From: Pseudomonas sp. GD04019
GTDB taxonomy: Bacteria > Pseudomonadota > Gammaproteobacteria > Pseudomonadales > Pseudomonadaceae
DNA: 64,000 nt
Assembly: GCF_029837695.1 (NCBI RefSeq)
Contig: NZ_JAOEEA010000010.1
Coordinates: forward strand, 62,001 to 126,000
Reading direction: 5' to 3'
In this document: one piece after another, positions 53,722-63,122 of the stretch
How positions within the stretch are numbered: the stretch's first letter is position 1
Layout: the number at the start of each line of letters is the position of its first letter
Notes under the pieces: model-generated
What the model was told of the DNA's origin: nothing
The model's input: only the letters and a program-made list of their open reading frames with translations
Databases searched by the model: none
Position numbers and translations under genes: made by a program

Positions 53722-53750
53722 TTGCCAACTTATTTCATCAGATGGAATAT
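53722..53750 (+). promoter_or_regulatory. Promoter of the NAD salvage operon overlapped by NrtR operator candidate 2
   Basis: TTGCCA (53722-53727), 17 bases, GAATAT (53745-53750). The spacer holds the near-perfect palindrome ATTTCATC-A-GATGGAAT (53733-53748). The element begins with the same TTATTTCATC as site 1. A repressor bound here would directly block RNA polymerase. Confidence 0.65.
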
Positions 53751-53783
53751 GTAACCACCTTCACGGCAACAAGGAATGCCAAG

Positions 53784-54428
53784 ATGAAAATCGCCAGCTT
53801 CGACGTCGATGCGCAAAAGGGCTTCACTCCCCTGTGCCCGAACGAGCTGCCGGTTCCCGGCGGCGATGCCATAGCCCCTGCCCTCAACCAACTGGCCGAA
53901 CGCGCTGTCATGCGCCTGGGTAGCAAGGACGCGCACAGCCCGCAGGCCGCCTGGGTCGCGCCGAGCCACGCGGAGATGCTCAAGCCGCTGCCGCTGGCCA
54001 ATGCCGACCTGTCCTGGGTCAGCCACTGCGTGCCGGGCACGCCGGGCTTCGAGCTGCTCGACGAGTTGCCCGCCCCGCTGGACTACGACTACTTCGTGTG
54101 GAAAGGCGTGGAGCCGGACCTGCACCCCTACGGCGCCTGCTACCACGACCTGGCCGAGAAACGCAGCACGGGCGTCATCGAGTTTCTCCGGCACAATGGC
54201 GTGAACCGCGTGCTGGTCGGCGGCCTGGCCCTGGACTACTGCGTGAAGACCACCGCCCTGCAATTGCGCCGCGCCGGCTTCCTGGTCGATGTGTACCTGC
54301 CGGCCTGCCGGGCGATCGCCGAGGACACCGCCAACAGCGCCTGCGCCGCGATGCGCGCCGCCGGCATCGCCCTGCACGCCAGCCTGGATGAGCTGGATGC
54401 GGCACTGAACATGGATGGAGACAACTGA
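53784..54428 (+). CDS. pncA: Nicotinamidase-like isochorismatase-family hydrolase (PncA)
   Basis: 214 residues; deamidates nicotinamide to nicotinate in NAD salvage. The catalytic triad candidates are Asp in [10 protein letters not shown], Lys in [13 protein letters not shown] and Cys in [14 protein letters not shown]; metal ligands lie in the DAHSPQAAW region. ATG 53784 (MKIASF) follows AAGGAATGCC; a start at 53742 would lie inside the operator. It is first gene of the pncA-pncB-nadE operon opposite nrtR; pncB starts 1 base after its stop. It is longer than E. coli-type by small insertions. Confidence 0.88.
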   Translation: MKIASFDVDAQKGFTPLCPNELPVPGGDAIAPALNQLAERAVMRLGSKDAHSPQAAWVAPSHAEMLKPLPLANADLSWVSHCVPGTPGFELLDELPAPLDYDYFVWKGVEPDLHPYGACYHDLAEKRSTGVIEFLRHNGVNRVLVGGLALDYCVKTTALQLRRAGFLVDVYLPACRAIAEDTANSACAAMRAAGIALHASLDELDAALNMDGDN

Positions 54429-54429
54429 G

Positions 54430-55623
54430 ATGACCGAGAGCGTATTCGCCGAGCGCATCGTGCAGAACCTGCTGGACACCGACTTCTATAAGCTGACGAT
54501 GATGCAGGCGGTGCTGCACAACTACCCCAACGCCGAGGTGGAGTGGGAGTTCCGCTGCCGCAACGCCGAGGACCTGACGCCCTACCTGGCCGAGATCCGC
54601 TACCAGATCGAGCGCCTGGCCGAGCTGGAAGTCACCGCCGACCAGTTGGCCTTCCTCGAACGCATCCCGTTCATGAAGCCGGACTTCATCCGTTTCCTCG
54701 GCCTGTTCCGCTTCAACCCGCGCCACGTGCAAACCGCCATCGAGGACGGCCAGCTGTGCATCCGCCTGCGCGGGCCCTGGCTGCACGTGATCCTCTACGA
54801 GATCCCGCTCCTTGCCATCATCAGCGAGGTGCGCAACCGCTATCGCTACCGCGAGGTGCTGCTGGAGCAGGCCAGCGAGCGCCTGTACGACAAGTTCGAC
54901 TGGCTCAAGCGCGAGGCCTCGGCCGATGAGCTGGACGGCTTCCAGGTCGCCGACTTCGGCACCCGCCGGCGCTTCTCCTACCGGGTGCAGGAGCAGATGG
55001 TGAAGATCATGAAGCGCGACTTCCCCGGGCGCTTCGTCGGCACCAGCAACGTGCACCTGGCCCGCGAGCTGGACCTCAAGCCCCTCGGCACCATGGCCCA
55101 CGAGTGGCTGATGGCCCACCAGCAGCTCGGCCCGCGTTTGATCGACAGCCAGAGCGCCGCCCTGGACTGCTGGGTGCGCGAATACCGCGGCCTGCTCGGC
55201 ATCGCACTGACCGACTGCATCACCATGGATGCCTTCCTGCGCGACTTCGATCTGTACTTCGCCAAGCTGTTCGACGGCCTGCGCCACGACTCCGGCGACC
55301 CGCTGCAGTGGGCGGAAAAAGCCATCGCCCACTACGAGAAGCTGGGCATTGACCCCATGAGCAAGACGCTGGTGTTCTCCGACGGCCTCGACTTCGAAAA
55401 GTCGCTGCAGCTCTACCGTGCACTTCACGGTCGTATCCACGTAAGCTTCGGCGTCGGCACCAAACTGACCTGCGATATCCCCGGCGTCGAGCCGATGAAC
55501 ATCGTGATCAAAATGACCGCCTGCAACGGCCAGCCCGTCGCCAAGATTTCCGACACACCGGGCAAGACCCAGTGCCGCGACGAGAACTTCGTCAGCTACC
55601 TGAAACATGTTTTCCGCGTATGA
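54430..55623 (+). CDS. pncB: Nicotinate phosphoribosyltransferase PncB
   Basis: 397 residues; converts nicotinate and PRPP to nicotinate mononucleotide. Hallmarks are [17 protein letters not shown] at the N-terminus, [11 protein letters not shown] and [12 protein letters not shown] in the middle (the region of the phosphorylated His), [12 protein letters not shown] and [10 protein letters not shown] (PRPP-binding). ATG 54430 lies in GGAGACAACTGAGATG, coupled to pncA; nadE begins 10 bases after its stop. Confidence 0.97.
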   Translation: MTESVFAERIVQNLLDTDFYKLTMMQAVLHNYPNAEVEWEFRCRNAEDLTPYLAEIRYQIERLAELEVTADQLAFLERIPFMKPDFIRFLGLFRFNPRHVQTAIEDGQLCIRLRGPWLHVILYEIPLLAIISEVRNRYRYREVLLEQASERLYDKFDWLKREASADELDGFQVADFGTRRRFSYRVQEQMVKIMKRDFPGRFVGTSNVHLARELDLKPLGTMAHEWLMAHQQLGPRLIDSQSAALDCWVREYRGLLGIALTDCITMDAFLRDFDLYFAKLFDGLRHDSGDPLQWAEKAIAHYEKLGIDPMSKTLVFSDGLDFEKSLQLYRALHGRIHVSFGVGTKLTCDIPGVEPMNIVIKMTACNGQPVAKISDTPGKTQCRDENFVSYLKHVFRV

Positions 55624-55633
55624 GGACCCAGCC

Positions 55634-56461
55634 ATGAGCAACCGCCAAGCCGAAATCGCCGCCGCCCTGGACGTGGTACCGCCCTTCGCCGACGAGGCCG
55701 CCCTGGTGGCGGAGATCGAGCGGCGCAAGAACTTCATCAAGAACACGCTCAAGAGTTCGGGCCTGAAGGTACTGGTGCTGGGCATCAGCGGTGGCGTCGA
55801 CTCCACCACCGCCGGGCGCCTGGCCCAGCTGTCGGTCGAGGAGCTACGGGCCGAGACCGGCGATGGCGGTTACCGCTTCATCGCCGTGCGCCTGCCGCAC
55901 AAGACCCAGCATGACGAGCACGATGCCCAGGACTCGCTGAAATTCGTCGGTGCCGACATCAACGACACGGTCAACATCGCCCCCAGCGTGCTCGGCCTGG
56001 GCGAACAGGTCGCAGATCTGCAGAAGCTCGCCGAGCCGCGCCGCGACTTCGTCAACGGCAATATCAAGGCGCGCATCCGCATGGTCGCCCAGTTCGCCAT
56101 CGCCAACGCCAACAATGGCCTGGTGATCGGCACCGACCACGCCGCCGAGGCGGTGATGGGCTTCTTCACCAAGTTCGGCGACGGTGCGTGCGACCTGGCC
56201 CCGCTCTCCGGCCTGGTGAAAGGCCAGGTACGCGCCATCGCCGCGTACCTGGGCGCACCGCAACACCTGGTGCAGAAGACGCCGACCGCCGACCTGGAAG
56301 AGCTACGCCCGGGCAAGCCGGACGAAGAAGCCCACGGCGTGAGCTACGCCGAGATCGACGCATTCCTGCACGGTCAGAAGGTCAGTGAAGAGGCCTACGC
56401 CACCATCGTGCGCACCTACGACAACACGCGCCACAAGCGCGAATTGCCGCTGGTGCCATAA
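55634..56461 (+). CDS. nadE: Ammonia-dependent NAD synthetase NadE
   Basis: 275 residues; amidates nicotinate adenine dinucleotide to NAD. The PP-loop [15 protein letters not shown] binds [30 protein letters not shown] is typical of the family, and no N-terminal glutaminase domain is present. ATG 55634 (MSNRQAEI) has GAGGAC upstream; a longer frame starts inside pncB. It is last gene of the NrtR-controlled operon. Confidence 0.97.
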   Translation: MSNRQAEIAAALDVVPPFADEAALVAEIERRKNFIKNTLKSSGLKVLVLGISGGVDSTTAGRLAQLSVEELRAETGDGGYRFIAVRLPHKTQHDEHDAQDSLKFVGADINDTVNIAPSVLGLGEQVADLQKLAEPRRDFVNGNIKARIRMVAQFAIANANNGLVIGTDHAAEAVMGFFTKFGDGACDLAPLSGLVKGQVRAIAAYLGAPQHLVQKTPTADLEELRPGKPDEEAHGVSYAEIDAFLHGQKVSEEAYATIVRTYDNTRHKRELPLVP

Positions 56462-56478
56462 CCCGCGTCCAGCCCGCC

Positions 56479-56661
56479 TCAGTAGCGGGCTATCGGCGCC
56501 GGTGGCGGCTGGTCGGGAATGGTCGGCTCACCCGGGGGCTGCGGCAGGTCGGGCTTGCCGGGCTGATCAGGGATATCCGGATCAGGCTGGCCGGGAATGG
56601 CGCCGTTCAGCTGCCAGCCACGCGGGCCTGGCGGGAAGAAGTGAGTCAGTGTCGCGTACAT
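56479..56661 (-). CDS. Small proline-rich protein of unknown function
   Basis: 60 residues beginning MYATLTHFFPPGPRGWQLNG, followed by a low-complexity Pro/Asp/Gly-rich tail (PDPDIPDQPGKPDLPQPPGE). The strong GAGGAGGG site before the ATG makes it a real gene despite its size. Similar short proteins occur in Pseudomonas, as I remember. No signal peptide; function unknown. Confidence 0.7.
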   Translation of the reverse strand: MYATLTHFFPPGPRGWQLNGAIPGQPDPDIPDQPGKPDLPQPPGEPTIPDQPPPAPIARY

Positions 56662-56734
56662 GAGATGCCCTCCTCGGCTAACTCTGAGCGGTAGAGTTCG
56701 CCGAGGCGGGAGAAATTCACTGCATTTTCGTGCG

Positions 56735-57280
56735 TCAGGGTTGCTCGAACAGCACGCTGATCGACACCAGCACCGACTGGTCGGGGTTGTCGCCCAGGTG
56801 GTAGTCCGGCGCCGGACCGTAGCCCAGCCAGATCTGCCGGCCGTTCTTCTGCACCAGATCGGAACGCTCGTCCCCCGCCCCCTCCAGTCCCGCCAGGACA
56901 TCGCTCACCTGCTGCCGCGGCATGCCCAGGCGCAGCCGATCGTCGACCACGAAGCCCTCGGGCTGGCCTTTACTCTCCACGTCCTGCAGCCAGCCGACGA
57001 AAAGTTCGTCGGTGAACTGCGCCACCTTCCAGCAACGCACTTCGCGCAGGCGCTCGCCTTCGAACACCAGCAGCAGCGCATTGCCATACAACAGGCCACG
57101 TCGCCCCTGCTGCAGCGGCAGTTCGGCAGTCGGCGCGCCGAGGTGTTTGACGAAGGCGGCCGGCGGCGCGCGGGGCGCCAGGCCGAACACCTCGCCATCG
57201 GTGCGCAGGCTCAGCTCGGCCTGGGCCAGGGTGGCGGCGCAGTTGAGCAGCAGGCAACCGGCCCATTTCCCTAAATTCAT
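56735..57280 (-). CDS. Hypothetical secreted protein
   Basis: 181 residues with a signal peptide (MNLGKWAGCLLLNCAATLAQA). The mature part has no motif I recognise; it holds LRTDGEVFGLAPRAPP near the start and a C-terminal WLGYGPAPDYHLGDNPDQSVLVSI. The ATG 57280 is preceded by TGGGAGGG. It is divergent from the perM-like gene. Function unknown. Confidence 0.72.
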   Translation of the reverse strand: MNLGKWAGCLLLNCAATLAQAELSLRTDGEVFGLAPRAPPAAFVKHLGAPTAELPLQQGRRGLLYGNALLLVFEGERLREVRCWKVAQFTDELFVGWLQDVESKGQPEGFVVDDRLRLGMPRQQVSDVLAGLEGAGDERSDLVQKNGRQIWLGYGPAPDYHLGDNPDQSVLVSISVLFEQP

Positions 57281-57366
57281 GGTGAATCCCTCCCATTGCA
57301 GACGGGCCGCGGTCCGCTGGCCGGCTATGCTGACGCATGCCATCCGCCGCCGCCAAGGACCGCCCC

Positions 57367-58467
57367 ATGTCGCCCATCGACTCGGACAGACACCTGCCTC
57401 GCACTCTACTCGACACCTTGATCCGCGCCGGACTCATCGCCGCGCTGGTGGTGTCCTGCTATGAAGTGTTCCACCCCTTCCTCAGCCTGATGCTGTGGTC
57501 GGTGATCCTCGCCATCACCCTTTACCCGCTGCACCGCCTGCTCAGGCCGCATCTGGGCAACAGCGACAGCCGAGCCGCCACATTGATCGTGCTGATCGCC
57601 ATGGCCTTGCTGATGCTGCCGATCTACCTGCTCGGCGCCTCGCTGAGCGACTCGGTGGAGGTGGCGATCGACACAGTGAAAAGCGGCTCGCTGCGCATCC
57701 CCTCGCCGCCCGATTCCGTCGCCGGCTGGCCGCTGATCGGCGAGTCGCTGCACGGTTTCTGGGAGCAGGCCTCGTCCGATCTGACCAGCCTGCTGCAACG
57801 CCTGGCGCCCTATATCAAGGATGTGACCCTGGTCCTGCTCGGCAAGATCGCCGGGGCCGGCGCCGGCTTCCTGATCTTCATCGCCGCCCTGGTCATCGGC
57901 GCCATCATCATGGCCTACGGCGACAACGGCCACCGCAGCGCCCAGCGCATCGCGGCGCGCATCATCGCACCCGAGCGCAGCGGACATTTCGTATCGCTGT
58001 GCACCTCGACCATCCGCGCCGTGGCCCAGGGCGTGATCGGCATCGCCTTCGTGCAGATGCTGTTGCTCGGCATCGGTTTCGTGGTCATGGGCGTCCCCGG
58101 CGCGGGGCTGCTGGCGATGGGCGTCCTGCTGCTGGGCATCATGCAGCTGCCACTGCCGCTGATCACCCTGCCGGTGATCGCCTTCGTCTTCTACAGCGAA
58201 GGGCCGACCCTGGCGACCATCGTCTTCACCATCTACACCATGCTCGCCGGCCTGGTCGACAACGTGCTCAAGCCCCTGCTGCTGGGGCGCGGCGTCGACG
58301 TGCCGATGCCGGTGGTACTGATCGGCGCCCTGGGCGGCATGCTCAGCGGCGGCATCATCGGCCTGTTCATCGGCCCGGTGGTGTTGGCGGTGGGCTACAA
58401 GTTGTTCTGGCAATGGGTCGATACGCCACCCGTGCAGATCCAGGAGTCGCGGTCGGAAGGCACCTGA
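57367..58467 (+). CDS. AI-2E/PerM-family membrane transporter
   Basis: 366-residue inner-membrane protein with seven to eight helices in the PerM/TqsA arrangement. The N-terminal FHPFLSLMLWSVILAITLYPLHRLL, the long middle loop, and the C-terminal GRGVDVPMPVVLIGALGGMLSGGIIGLFIGPVVLAVGY are characteristic. Family members export autoinducer-2 or small solutes, or act as Na+/H+ antiporters; the substrate is unknown. ATG 57367 has AAGGAC upstream; an ATG at 57337 is in frame. Confidence 0.85.
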   Translation: MSPIDSDRHLPRTLLDTLIRAGLIAALVVSCYEVFHPFLSLMLWSVILAITLYPLHRLLRPHLGNSDSRAATLIVLIAMALLMLPIYLLGASLSDSVEVAIDTVKSGSLRIPSPPDSVAGWPLIGESLHGFWEQASSDLTSLLQRLAPYIKDVTLVLLGKIAGAGAGFLIFIAALVIGAIIMAYGDNGHRSAQRIAARIIAPERSGHFVSLCTSTIRAVAQGVIGIAFVQMLLLGIGFVVMGVPGAGLLAMGVLLLGIMQLPLPLITLPVIAFVFYSEGPTLATIVFTIYTMLAGLVDNVLKPLLLGRGVDVPMPVVLIGALGGMLSGGIIGLFIGPVVLAVGYKLFWQWVDTPPVQIQESRSEGT

Positions 58468-58483
58468 GCCAAACCGCGGGCAC

Positions 58484-58511
58484 AAAAAAGCCGGGCGAGC
58501 CCGGCTTTTTT
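58484..58511. terminator. Bidirectional terminator between perM-like gene and dcd
   Basis: Perfect 12-base stem AAAAAAGCCGGG/CCCGGCTTTTTT around CGAG (58484-58495 with 58500-58511), for both convergent genes. Confidence 0.92.
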
Positions 58512-58525
58512 CATGGCGGCGCCGA

Positions 58526-59092
58526 TCAGGTCTTCGGCAGGGTCACGCCGGTCTGGCCCTGGTACTTGCCACCACGGTCGGCGTAGGACACTTCGCAAGC
58601 CTCGTCGGACTGCAGGAACAGCATCTGCGCCACGCCCTCGTTGGCGTAGATCTTCGCCGGCAGGGTGGTGGTGTTGGAGAACTCCAGGGTCACGTGGCCT
58701 TCCCACTCGGGTTCCAGCGGGGTGACGTTGACGATGATGCCGCAGCGCGCGTAGGTGCTCTTGCCCAGGCAGATGGTCAGCACGTCACGCGGGATGCGGA
58801 AGTACTCGACGGTGCGGGCGAGGGCGAAGGAGTTCGGCGGAATGATGCACACCGGCCCTTTCACATCGACGAAGCTCTTCTCGTCGAAGTTCTTCGGATC
58901 GACGGTGGCCGAGTGGATGTTGGTGAACACCTTGAATTCGTCGGCGCAGCGTACGTCGTAGCCGTAGCTGGAAACGCCGTAGGAGATCAGGCGCTCGTTG
59001 CCCTCGGTGCGCACCTGGCGCTCGACGAAAGGCTCGATCATCCCGTGATCCTGGGCCATGCGGCGAATCCACTTGTCCGATTTGATGCTCAT
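58526..59092 (-). CDS. dcd: dCTP deaminase
   Basis: 188-residue trimeric enzyme converting dCTP to dUTP for thymidylate synthesis. Conserved [32 protein letters not shown] (active site), [23 protein letters not shown] and the C-terminal [15 protein letters not shown] 59092 (MSIKSDKW) is used; the longer frame to 59161 lacks support. apbC lies upstream in the same direction, with a REP doublet between. Confidence 0.97.
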   Translation of the reverse strand: MSIKSDKWIRRMAQDHGMIEPFVERQVRTEGNERLISYGVSSYGYDVRCADEFKVFTNIHSATVDPKNFDEKSFVDVKGPVCIIPPNSFALARTVEYFRIPRDVLTICLGKSTYARCGIIVNVTPLEPEWEGHVTLEFSNTTTLPAKIYANEGVAQMLFLQSDEACEVSYADRGGKYQGQTGVTLPKT

Positions 59093-59180
59093 GGCGGGAG
59101 TCCTGAAAGCAGTGGTTGAAAAATGATCGCGCATCTTACCGGGAGGCAGGGCGCGGTTCAAAGGCCTCCGTCGGAAGCCC

Positions 59181-59246
59181 GGTAGGAACGGGCTCTGCTC
59201 GCGAAGGCTCTACGTGAAAGCTTCGCGAGCAAAGCTCGCACCTATC
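59181..59246. repeat. REP doublet (REPIN-like) between apbC and dcd
   Basis: Two inverted copies of a Pseudomonas REP-like sequence. The left copy runs 59181-59209 (minus sense CTTCGCGAGCAGAGC) and the right 59218-59246 (CTTCGCGAGCAAAGCTCGC). Each right-type unit folds into GCGAGC/GCTCGC and ends CCTA. They have 8 bases between. It lies 3' of apbC. Confidence 0.78.
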
Positions 59247-59254
59247 AGCGACGG

Positions 59255-60349
59255 TCAGTCGTCGCTGATCTCGATGGTCGGCATGGCCTGCGCGCCAAGC
59301 CCGGACTGGGCGATGCGCGCGCCGACGCTGCGAGCCATCTCCTGGTAGATCATGGCGATCTGACTCTCGGTGTCTGCCACCACGGTGGGCTTGCCACCGT
59401 CGGCCTGCATGCGGATGGCCATCGACAGCGGCAGCGAGGCCAGCAGGTCGACACCGTACTGACCGGCCAGCTTCTCGCCGCCGCCTTCGCCGAACAGGTG
59501 CTCGGCATGGCCACAGTTGGAGCAGATGTGCACGGCCATGTTCTCCACCACGCCGAGCACCGGGATGTTGACCTTGCGGAACATCTCTACCCCCTTCTTG
59601 GCGTCCAGCAGGGCCAGGTCCTGCGGGGTGGTGACGATCACGCTGCCTGCCACCGGTACCTTCTGCGCCAGGGTCAGCTGGATATCGCCGGTGCCCGGCG
59701 GCATGTCGACGATCAGGTAGTCCAGGTCGTCCCAGGCGGTCTGGGTCACCAGCTGTAGTAGCGCGCCGGAGACCATCGGCCCGCGCCACACCACCGGAGT
59801 GTTGTCGTCGGTGAGGAAGGCCATGGACATCACCTGCACCCCGTGGGCTTCCAGCGGCACGAAGAACTTCTGGTCGCGCACCTTGGGACGGGTACCTTCG
59901 GCGATGCCGAACATGATGCCCTGGCTGGGGCCGTAGATATCGGCGTCGAGAATGCCGACGCGGGCGCCTTCACGGGCCAGGGCCAGGGCCAGGTTGGCGG
60001 CGGTGGTGGACTTGCCCACGCCGCCCTTGCCGGAGGCCACGGCGATGATGTTCTTCACCCCAGCCAGGGCCGGCACCTGCTCCTGGGCCTTGTGCGCGGC
60101 AATCGCTACATCGACCTGCACCCGCGCCGACTCCACGCCGTCCAGGCCTTCCAGGGCCATCTGCAGCATCTGCGCCCAGCCGCTCTTGAACAGCCCGGCG
60201 GCATAGCCCAGCTCCAGGCGCACGGCGACCTTGCCACCCTGGATGTCGACTTCGCGCAGGCAGCCGGCGCTGACCGGGTCCTGATTCAGATGGGGATCGG
60301 TGAACTGACGCAGGCGGGCTTCGACCGCTTCGCGGGTGACGGCGCTCAT
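59255..60349 (-). CDS. apbC: Iron-sulfur cluster carrier protein ApbC/Mrp
   Basis: 364-residue P-loop ATPase that assembles and transfers [4Fe-4S] clusters. An N-terminal MIP18/DUF59-like domain (about 4-85) is followed by the deviant Walker [17 protein letters not shown]. The cluster-binding pair is in [25 protein letters not shown] is the family signature. It is divergent from metG, and metG-apbC-dcd has the same order as in P. aeruginosa as I recall. The REP doublet follows its stop. Confidence 0.95.
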   Translation of the reverse strand: MSAVTREAVEARLRQFTDPHLNQDPVSAGCLREVDIQGGKVAVRLELGYAAGLFKSGWAQMLQMALEGLDGVESARVQVDVAIAAHKAQEQVPALAGVKNIIAVASGKGGVGKSTTAANLALALAREGARVGILDADIYGPSQGIMFGIAEGTRPKVRDQKFFVPLEAHGVQVMSMAFLTDDNTPVVWRGPMVSGALLQLVTQTAWDDLDYLIVDMPPGTGDIQLTLAQKVPVAGSVIVTTPQDLALLDAKKGVEMFRKVNIPVLGVVENMAVHICSNCGHAEHLFGEGGGEKLAGQYGVDLLASLPLSMAIRMQADGGKPTVVADTESQIAMIYQEMARSVGARIAQSGLGAQAMPTIEISDD

Positions 60350-60482
60350 GGGGCAACTCCGAAAGGCAGAGCAAAACAGGCGGGCATATTACCCCAGGGC
60401 CGCGCCCGGTACGGATGAAAAAAAACCGCCGCGCCTATATAGTGGCCGACTTCCCTCGATTCACCTGTACGGCCTGCTCATC

Positions 60483-62519
60483 ATGTCCGAAGCCCGCAAG
60501 ATTCTCGTCACCAGCGCCCTGCCCTACGCCAACGGCTCGATCCACCTCGGCCACATGCTCGAGTATCTGCAGACCGACATGTGGGTGCGCTTCCAGAAGC
60601 TGCGCGGCAACCAGGCCATCTACGTCTGCGCCGACGACGCCCACGGCTCGGCCATCATGCTGCGCGCCGAGAAGGAAGGCATCACCCCGGAACAGCTGAT
60701 CGACAACGTCCGCGCCGAGCACATGGCCGACTTCGCCGACTTCGGCGTGGACTTCGACAACTACCACTCGACCCACTCGGAAGAGAACCGCGAGCTGTCC
60801 GCCGCCATCTACCTGGCGCTGCGCGACAACGGGCACATCGCCACCCGCTCGGTAACCCAGTACTTCGACCCCGAGAAGGGCATGTTCCTCGCCGACCGCT
60901 TCATCAAGGGCACCTGCCCGAAATGCGCGGCCGAGGACCAGTACGGCGACAACTGCGAGAAATGCGGCGCCACCTACGAGCCGACCGAGCTGAAGAACCC
61001 GCGCTCGGCCATCTCCGGCGCCGTGCCGGTGCTCAAGGACTCCAAGCACTTCTTCTTCAAGCTGCCCGACTTCGAGGCCATGCTGAAGACCTGGACCCGC
61101 TCCGGCACCCTGCAGGACGCCGTGGCCAACAAGATCGCCGAATGGCTGGATGGAGGCCTGCAGGAGTGGGACATCTCCCGCGACGCGCCGTACTTCGGCT
61201 TCGAGATCCCCGACGAGCCGGGCAAGTACTTCTACGTCTGGCTGGACGCGCCAATCGGCTACATGGCCAGCTTCAAGAACCTGTGCAGCAAGCGCCCGGA
61301 GCTGGACTTCGACGCCTTCTGGAACAAGGACTCGACGGCCGAGCTGTACCACTTCATCGGCAAGGACATCGTCAACTTCCACGCCCTGTTCTGGCCGGCG
61401 ATGCTGGAAGGCGCCGGCTACCGCAAGCCGACCGGCGTCAACGTGCACGGCTACCTGACCGTCAACGGCCAGAAGATGTCCAAGTCGCGCGGCACCTTTA
61501 TCAAGGCCAGGACCTATCTGGACCACCTGAACCCGGAATACCTGCGCTACTACTACGCCTCCAAGCTCAGCCGCGGCGTGGACGACCTCGACCTGAACCT
61601 CGAGGACTTCGTGCAGAAGGTCAACTCCGACCTGGTCGGCAAGGTGGTCAACATCGCCAGCCGCTGCGCCGGCTTCATCCACAAGGGCAACGCGGGCGTG
61701 CTGGTCAACGCCAACCCCGAGCCGGAGCTGTGGGCCGCCTTCCAGGCAGCAGCGCCGAGCATCGCCGAAGCCTACGAGGCCCGTGACTTCTCCCGCGCCA
61801 TGCGCGAGATCATGGCCCTGGCCGACCGCGCCAACGCCTGGATCGCCGACAAGGCGCCGTGGGCTCTGAACAAGGTCGAAGGCAAGCAGGCCGAGGTGCA
61901 GGACATCTGCGCCCTGGGCGTCAACCTGTTCCGCCAGCTGGTGATCCTGCTCAAGCCGGTGCTGCCGAAGCTGGCGGCCGACGCCGAGGCCTTCCTCAAC
62001 GTCGCCCCGCTGACCTGGGACGATCTGGCCACCCCGCTGGCCGACCACCAGCTGAACCCGTTCAACCCGCTGCTGACCCGTATCGAACCCGCGAAGATCG
62101 AAGCCATGACCGAAGCCTCCAAGGAAGACCTCGCCGCCGAAGCCACCAAGCCAGCCGGCAATGGCGAGCTGACCAAGGACCCGCTGGCCGCCGAGATCAA
62201 CTTCGACGCCTTCGCCGCCGTCGACCTGCGTATCGCCCTGATCGAGAAGTGCGAGTTCGTCGAGGGTGCCGACAAGCTGCTGCGCCTGTCGCTGGATATC
62301 GGCGACGAGAAGCGCAACGTGTTCTCCGGCATCAAGTCCGCCTACCCGGACCCGAGCAAGCTGGAAGGCCGCCTGACCCTGTACGTGGCCAACCTGGCCC
62401 CGCGCAAGATGAAGTTCGGCGTCAGCGAAGGCATGGTGCTGGCCGCCGGCCCCGGCGGCGAGGAAATCTACCTGCTCAGCCCGGACAGCGGCGCCAAGCC
62501 AGGCCAGCGCGTCAAGTAA
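60483..62519 (+). CDS. metG: Methionyl-tRNA synthetase
   Basis: 678 residues; charges initiator and elongator tRNA-Met. The HIGH-like motif is [16 protein letters not shown], the zinc knuckle has CPKC and [10 protein letters not shown], and the KMSKS motif is [11 protein letters not shown]. The anticodon-binding helices follow, then a C-terminal EMAP/tRNA-binding domain (about 580-678; [29 protein letters not shown]). ATG 60483 (MSEARKIL) is the accepted Pseudomonas-type start. Confidence 0.98.
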   Translation: MSEARKILVTSALPYANGSIHLGHMLEYLQTDMWVRFQKLRGNQAIYVCADDAHGSAIMLRAEKEGITPEQLIDNVRAEHMADFADFGVDFDNYHSTHSEENRELSAAIYLALRDNGHIATRSVTQYFDPEKGMFLADRFIKGTCPKCAAEDQYGDNCEKCGATYEPTELKNPRSAISGAVPVLKDSKHFFFKLPDFEAMLKTWTRSGTLQDAVANKIAEWLDGGLQEWDISRDAPYFGFEIPDEPGKYFYVWLDAPIGYMASFKNLCSKRPELDFDAFWNKDSTAELYHFIGKDIVNFHALFWPAMLEGAGYRKPTGVNVHGYLTVNGQKMSKSRGTFIKARTYLDHLNPEYLRYYYASKLSRGVDDLDLNLEDFVQKVNSDLVGKVVNIASRCAGFIHKGNAGVLVNANPEPELWAAFQAAAPSIAEAYEARDFSRAMREIMALADRANAWIADKAPWALNKVEGKQAEVQDICALGVNLFRQLVILLKPVLPKLAADAEAFLNVAPLTWDDLATPLADHQLNPFNPLLTRIEPAKIEAMTEASKEDLAAEATKPAGNGELTKDPLAAEINFDAFAAVDLRIALIEKCEFVEGADKLLRLSLDIGDEKRNVFSGIKSAYPDPSKLEGRLTLYVANLAPRKMKFGVSEGMVLAAGPGGEEIYLLSPDSGAKPGQRVK

Positions 62520-62533
62520 GGCTAGCCTTGTAA

Positions 62534-62561
62534 CAGGCCCGCCACGCCAGTCGCGGGCCTG
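62534..62561 (+). other. Stem-loop between metG and rsxA
   Basis: CAGGCCCGC/GCGGGCCTG stem (62534-62542 with 62553-62561) around 10 bases, ending 12 bases before the rsxA ATG. There is no T tract, so it is not a typical terminator. It borders the GGAG ribosome site at 62561 and could modulate rsxA translation. Confidence 0.5.
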
Positions 62562-62573
62562 GAGCAAACACGC

Positions 62574-63122
62574 ATGACCGACTTCCTCTTCGCCCTGATC
62601 GGCGCCGCGCTGGTCAGCAACCTGATCCTCGGCCTGCCGCTCGCCGCCGATGCTCTGCGTCATGCCCGCGGGCAGGCCCTGGGGCTCGCCGGAGCACTGC
62701 TGATCCTACTGGCCGCGCCCAGCGCCTGGCTGCTGCAACAGGCCCTGCAGGTTGTCGAGCTTAGCTATCTCTACCTGCTGATCGGCCTGCCGCTGCTAGC
62801 CGCCCTGAGCTGGCTCAGCCTGGCTCTGCTGTCGCGTCTGCGCCCCTCCCTACTCCTGGACGGCTTGTGGCCACTGCTGCTCGGCAATGGCCTCGGCGCC
62901 ATGCTGCTGGCGCGTTCGCTGGAGAACTTCTCCGCCGCGCTGGCCCTGGGTATCGGTGGCGGCCTTGGCTTCTGGCTGGTACTGCAACTGATGAGCGACC
63001 TGATCGAGCGCATCGAGCAATGCGATGTGCCGGCCGCCTTTCGCGGCACGCCGATCCTGCTGATCGCCGCCGGGCTGATGGGCCTGGCCTTCCTCGGCTT
63101 CAACGGCATGGGGGCGGCATGA
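62574..63122 (+). CDS. rsxA: Divergent RsxA/RnfA-like electron-transport membrane subunit lacking Fe-S cysteines
   Basis: 182-residue protein with about six membrane helices. The C-terminal [32 protein letters not shown] segment aligns with the [26 protein letters not shown] end of E. coli RsxA, and [16 protein letters not shown] with its start. The two cysteines near residue 25 and in the NC motif (near 108) that coordinate the RnfA-RnfE cluster in canonical complexes are replaced here (Ala25; Gly106). Its only Cys is Cys150. It is 11 residues shorter than E. coli RsxA and overlaps rsxB by ATGA. Confidence 0.82.
   Translation: MTDFLFALIGAALVSNLILGLPLAADALRHARGQALGLAGALLILLAAPSAWLLQQALQVVELSYLYLLIGLPLLAALSWLSLALLSRLRPSLLLDGLWPLLLGNGLGAMLLARSLENFSAALALGIGGGLGFWLVLQLMSDLIERIEQCDVPAAFRGTPILLIAAGLMGLAFLGFNGMGAA

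Noticed and set aside
62534..62561. Stem-loop considered as metG terminator
   Set aside because: No T tract after the stem, and it ends next to the rsxA ribosome site; noted as a leader structure instead.
60435..62663. 742-codon minus-strand frame opposite metG
   Set aside because: Antisense of metG; Gly/Val/Leu-rich low-complexity translation without domains.
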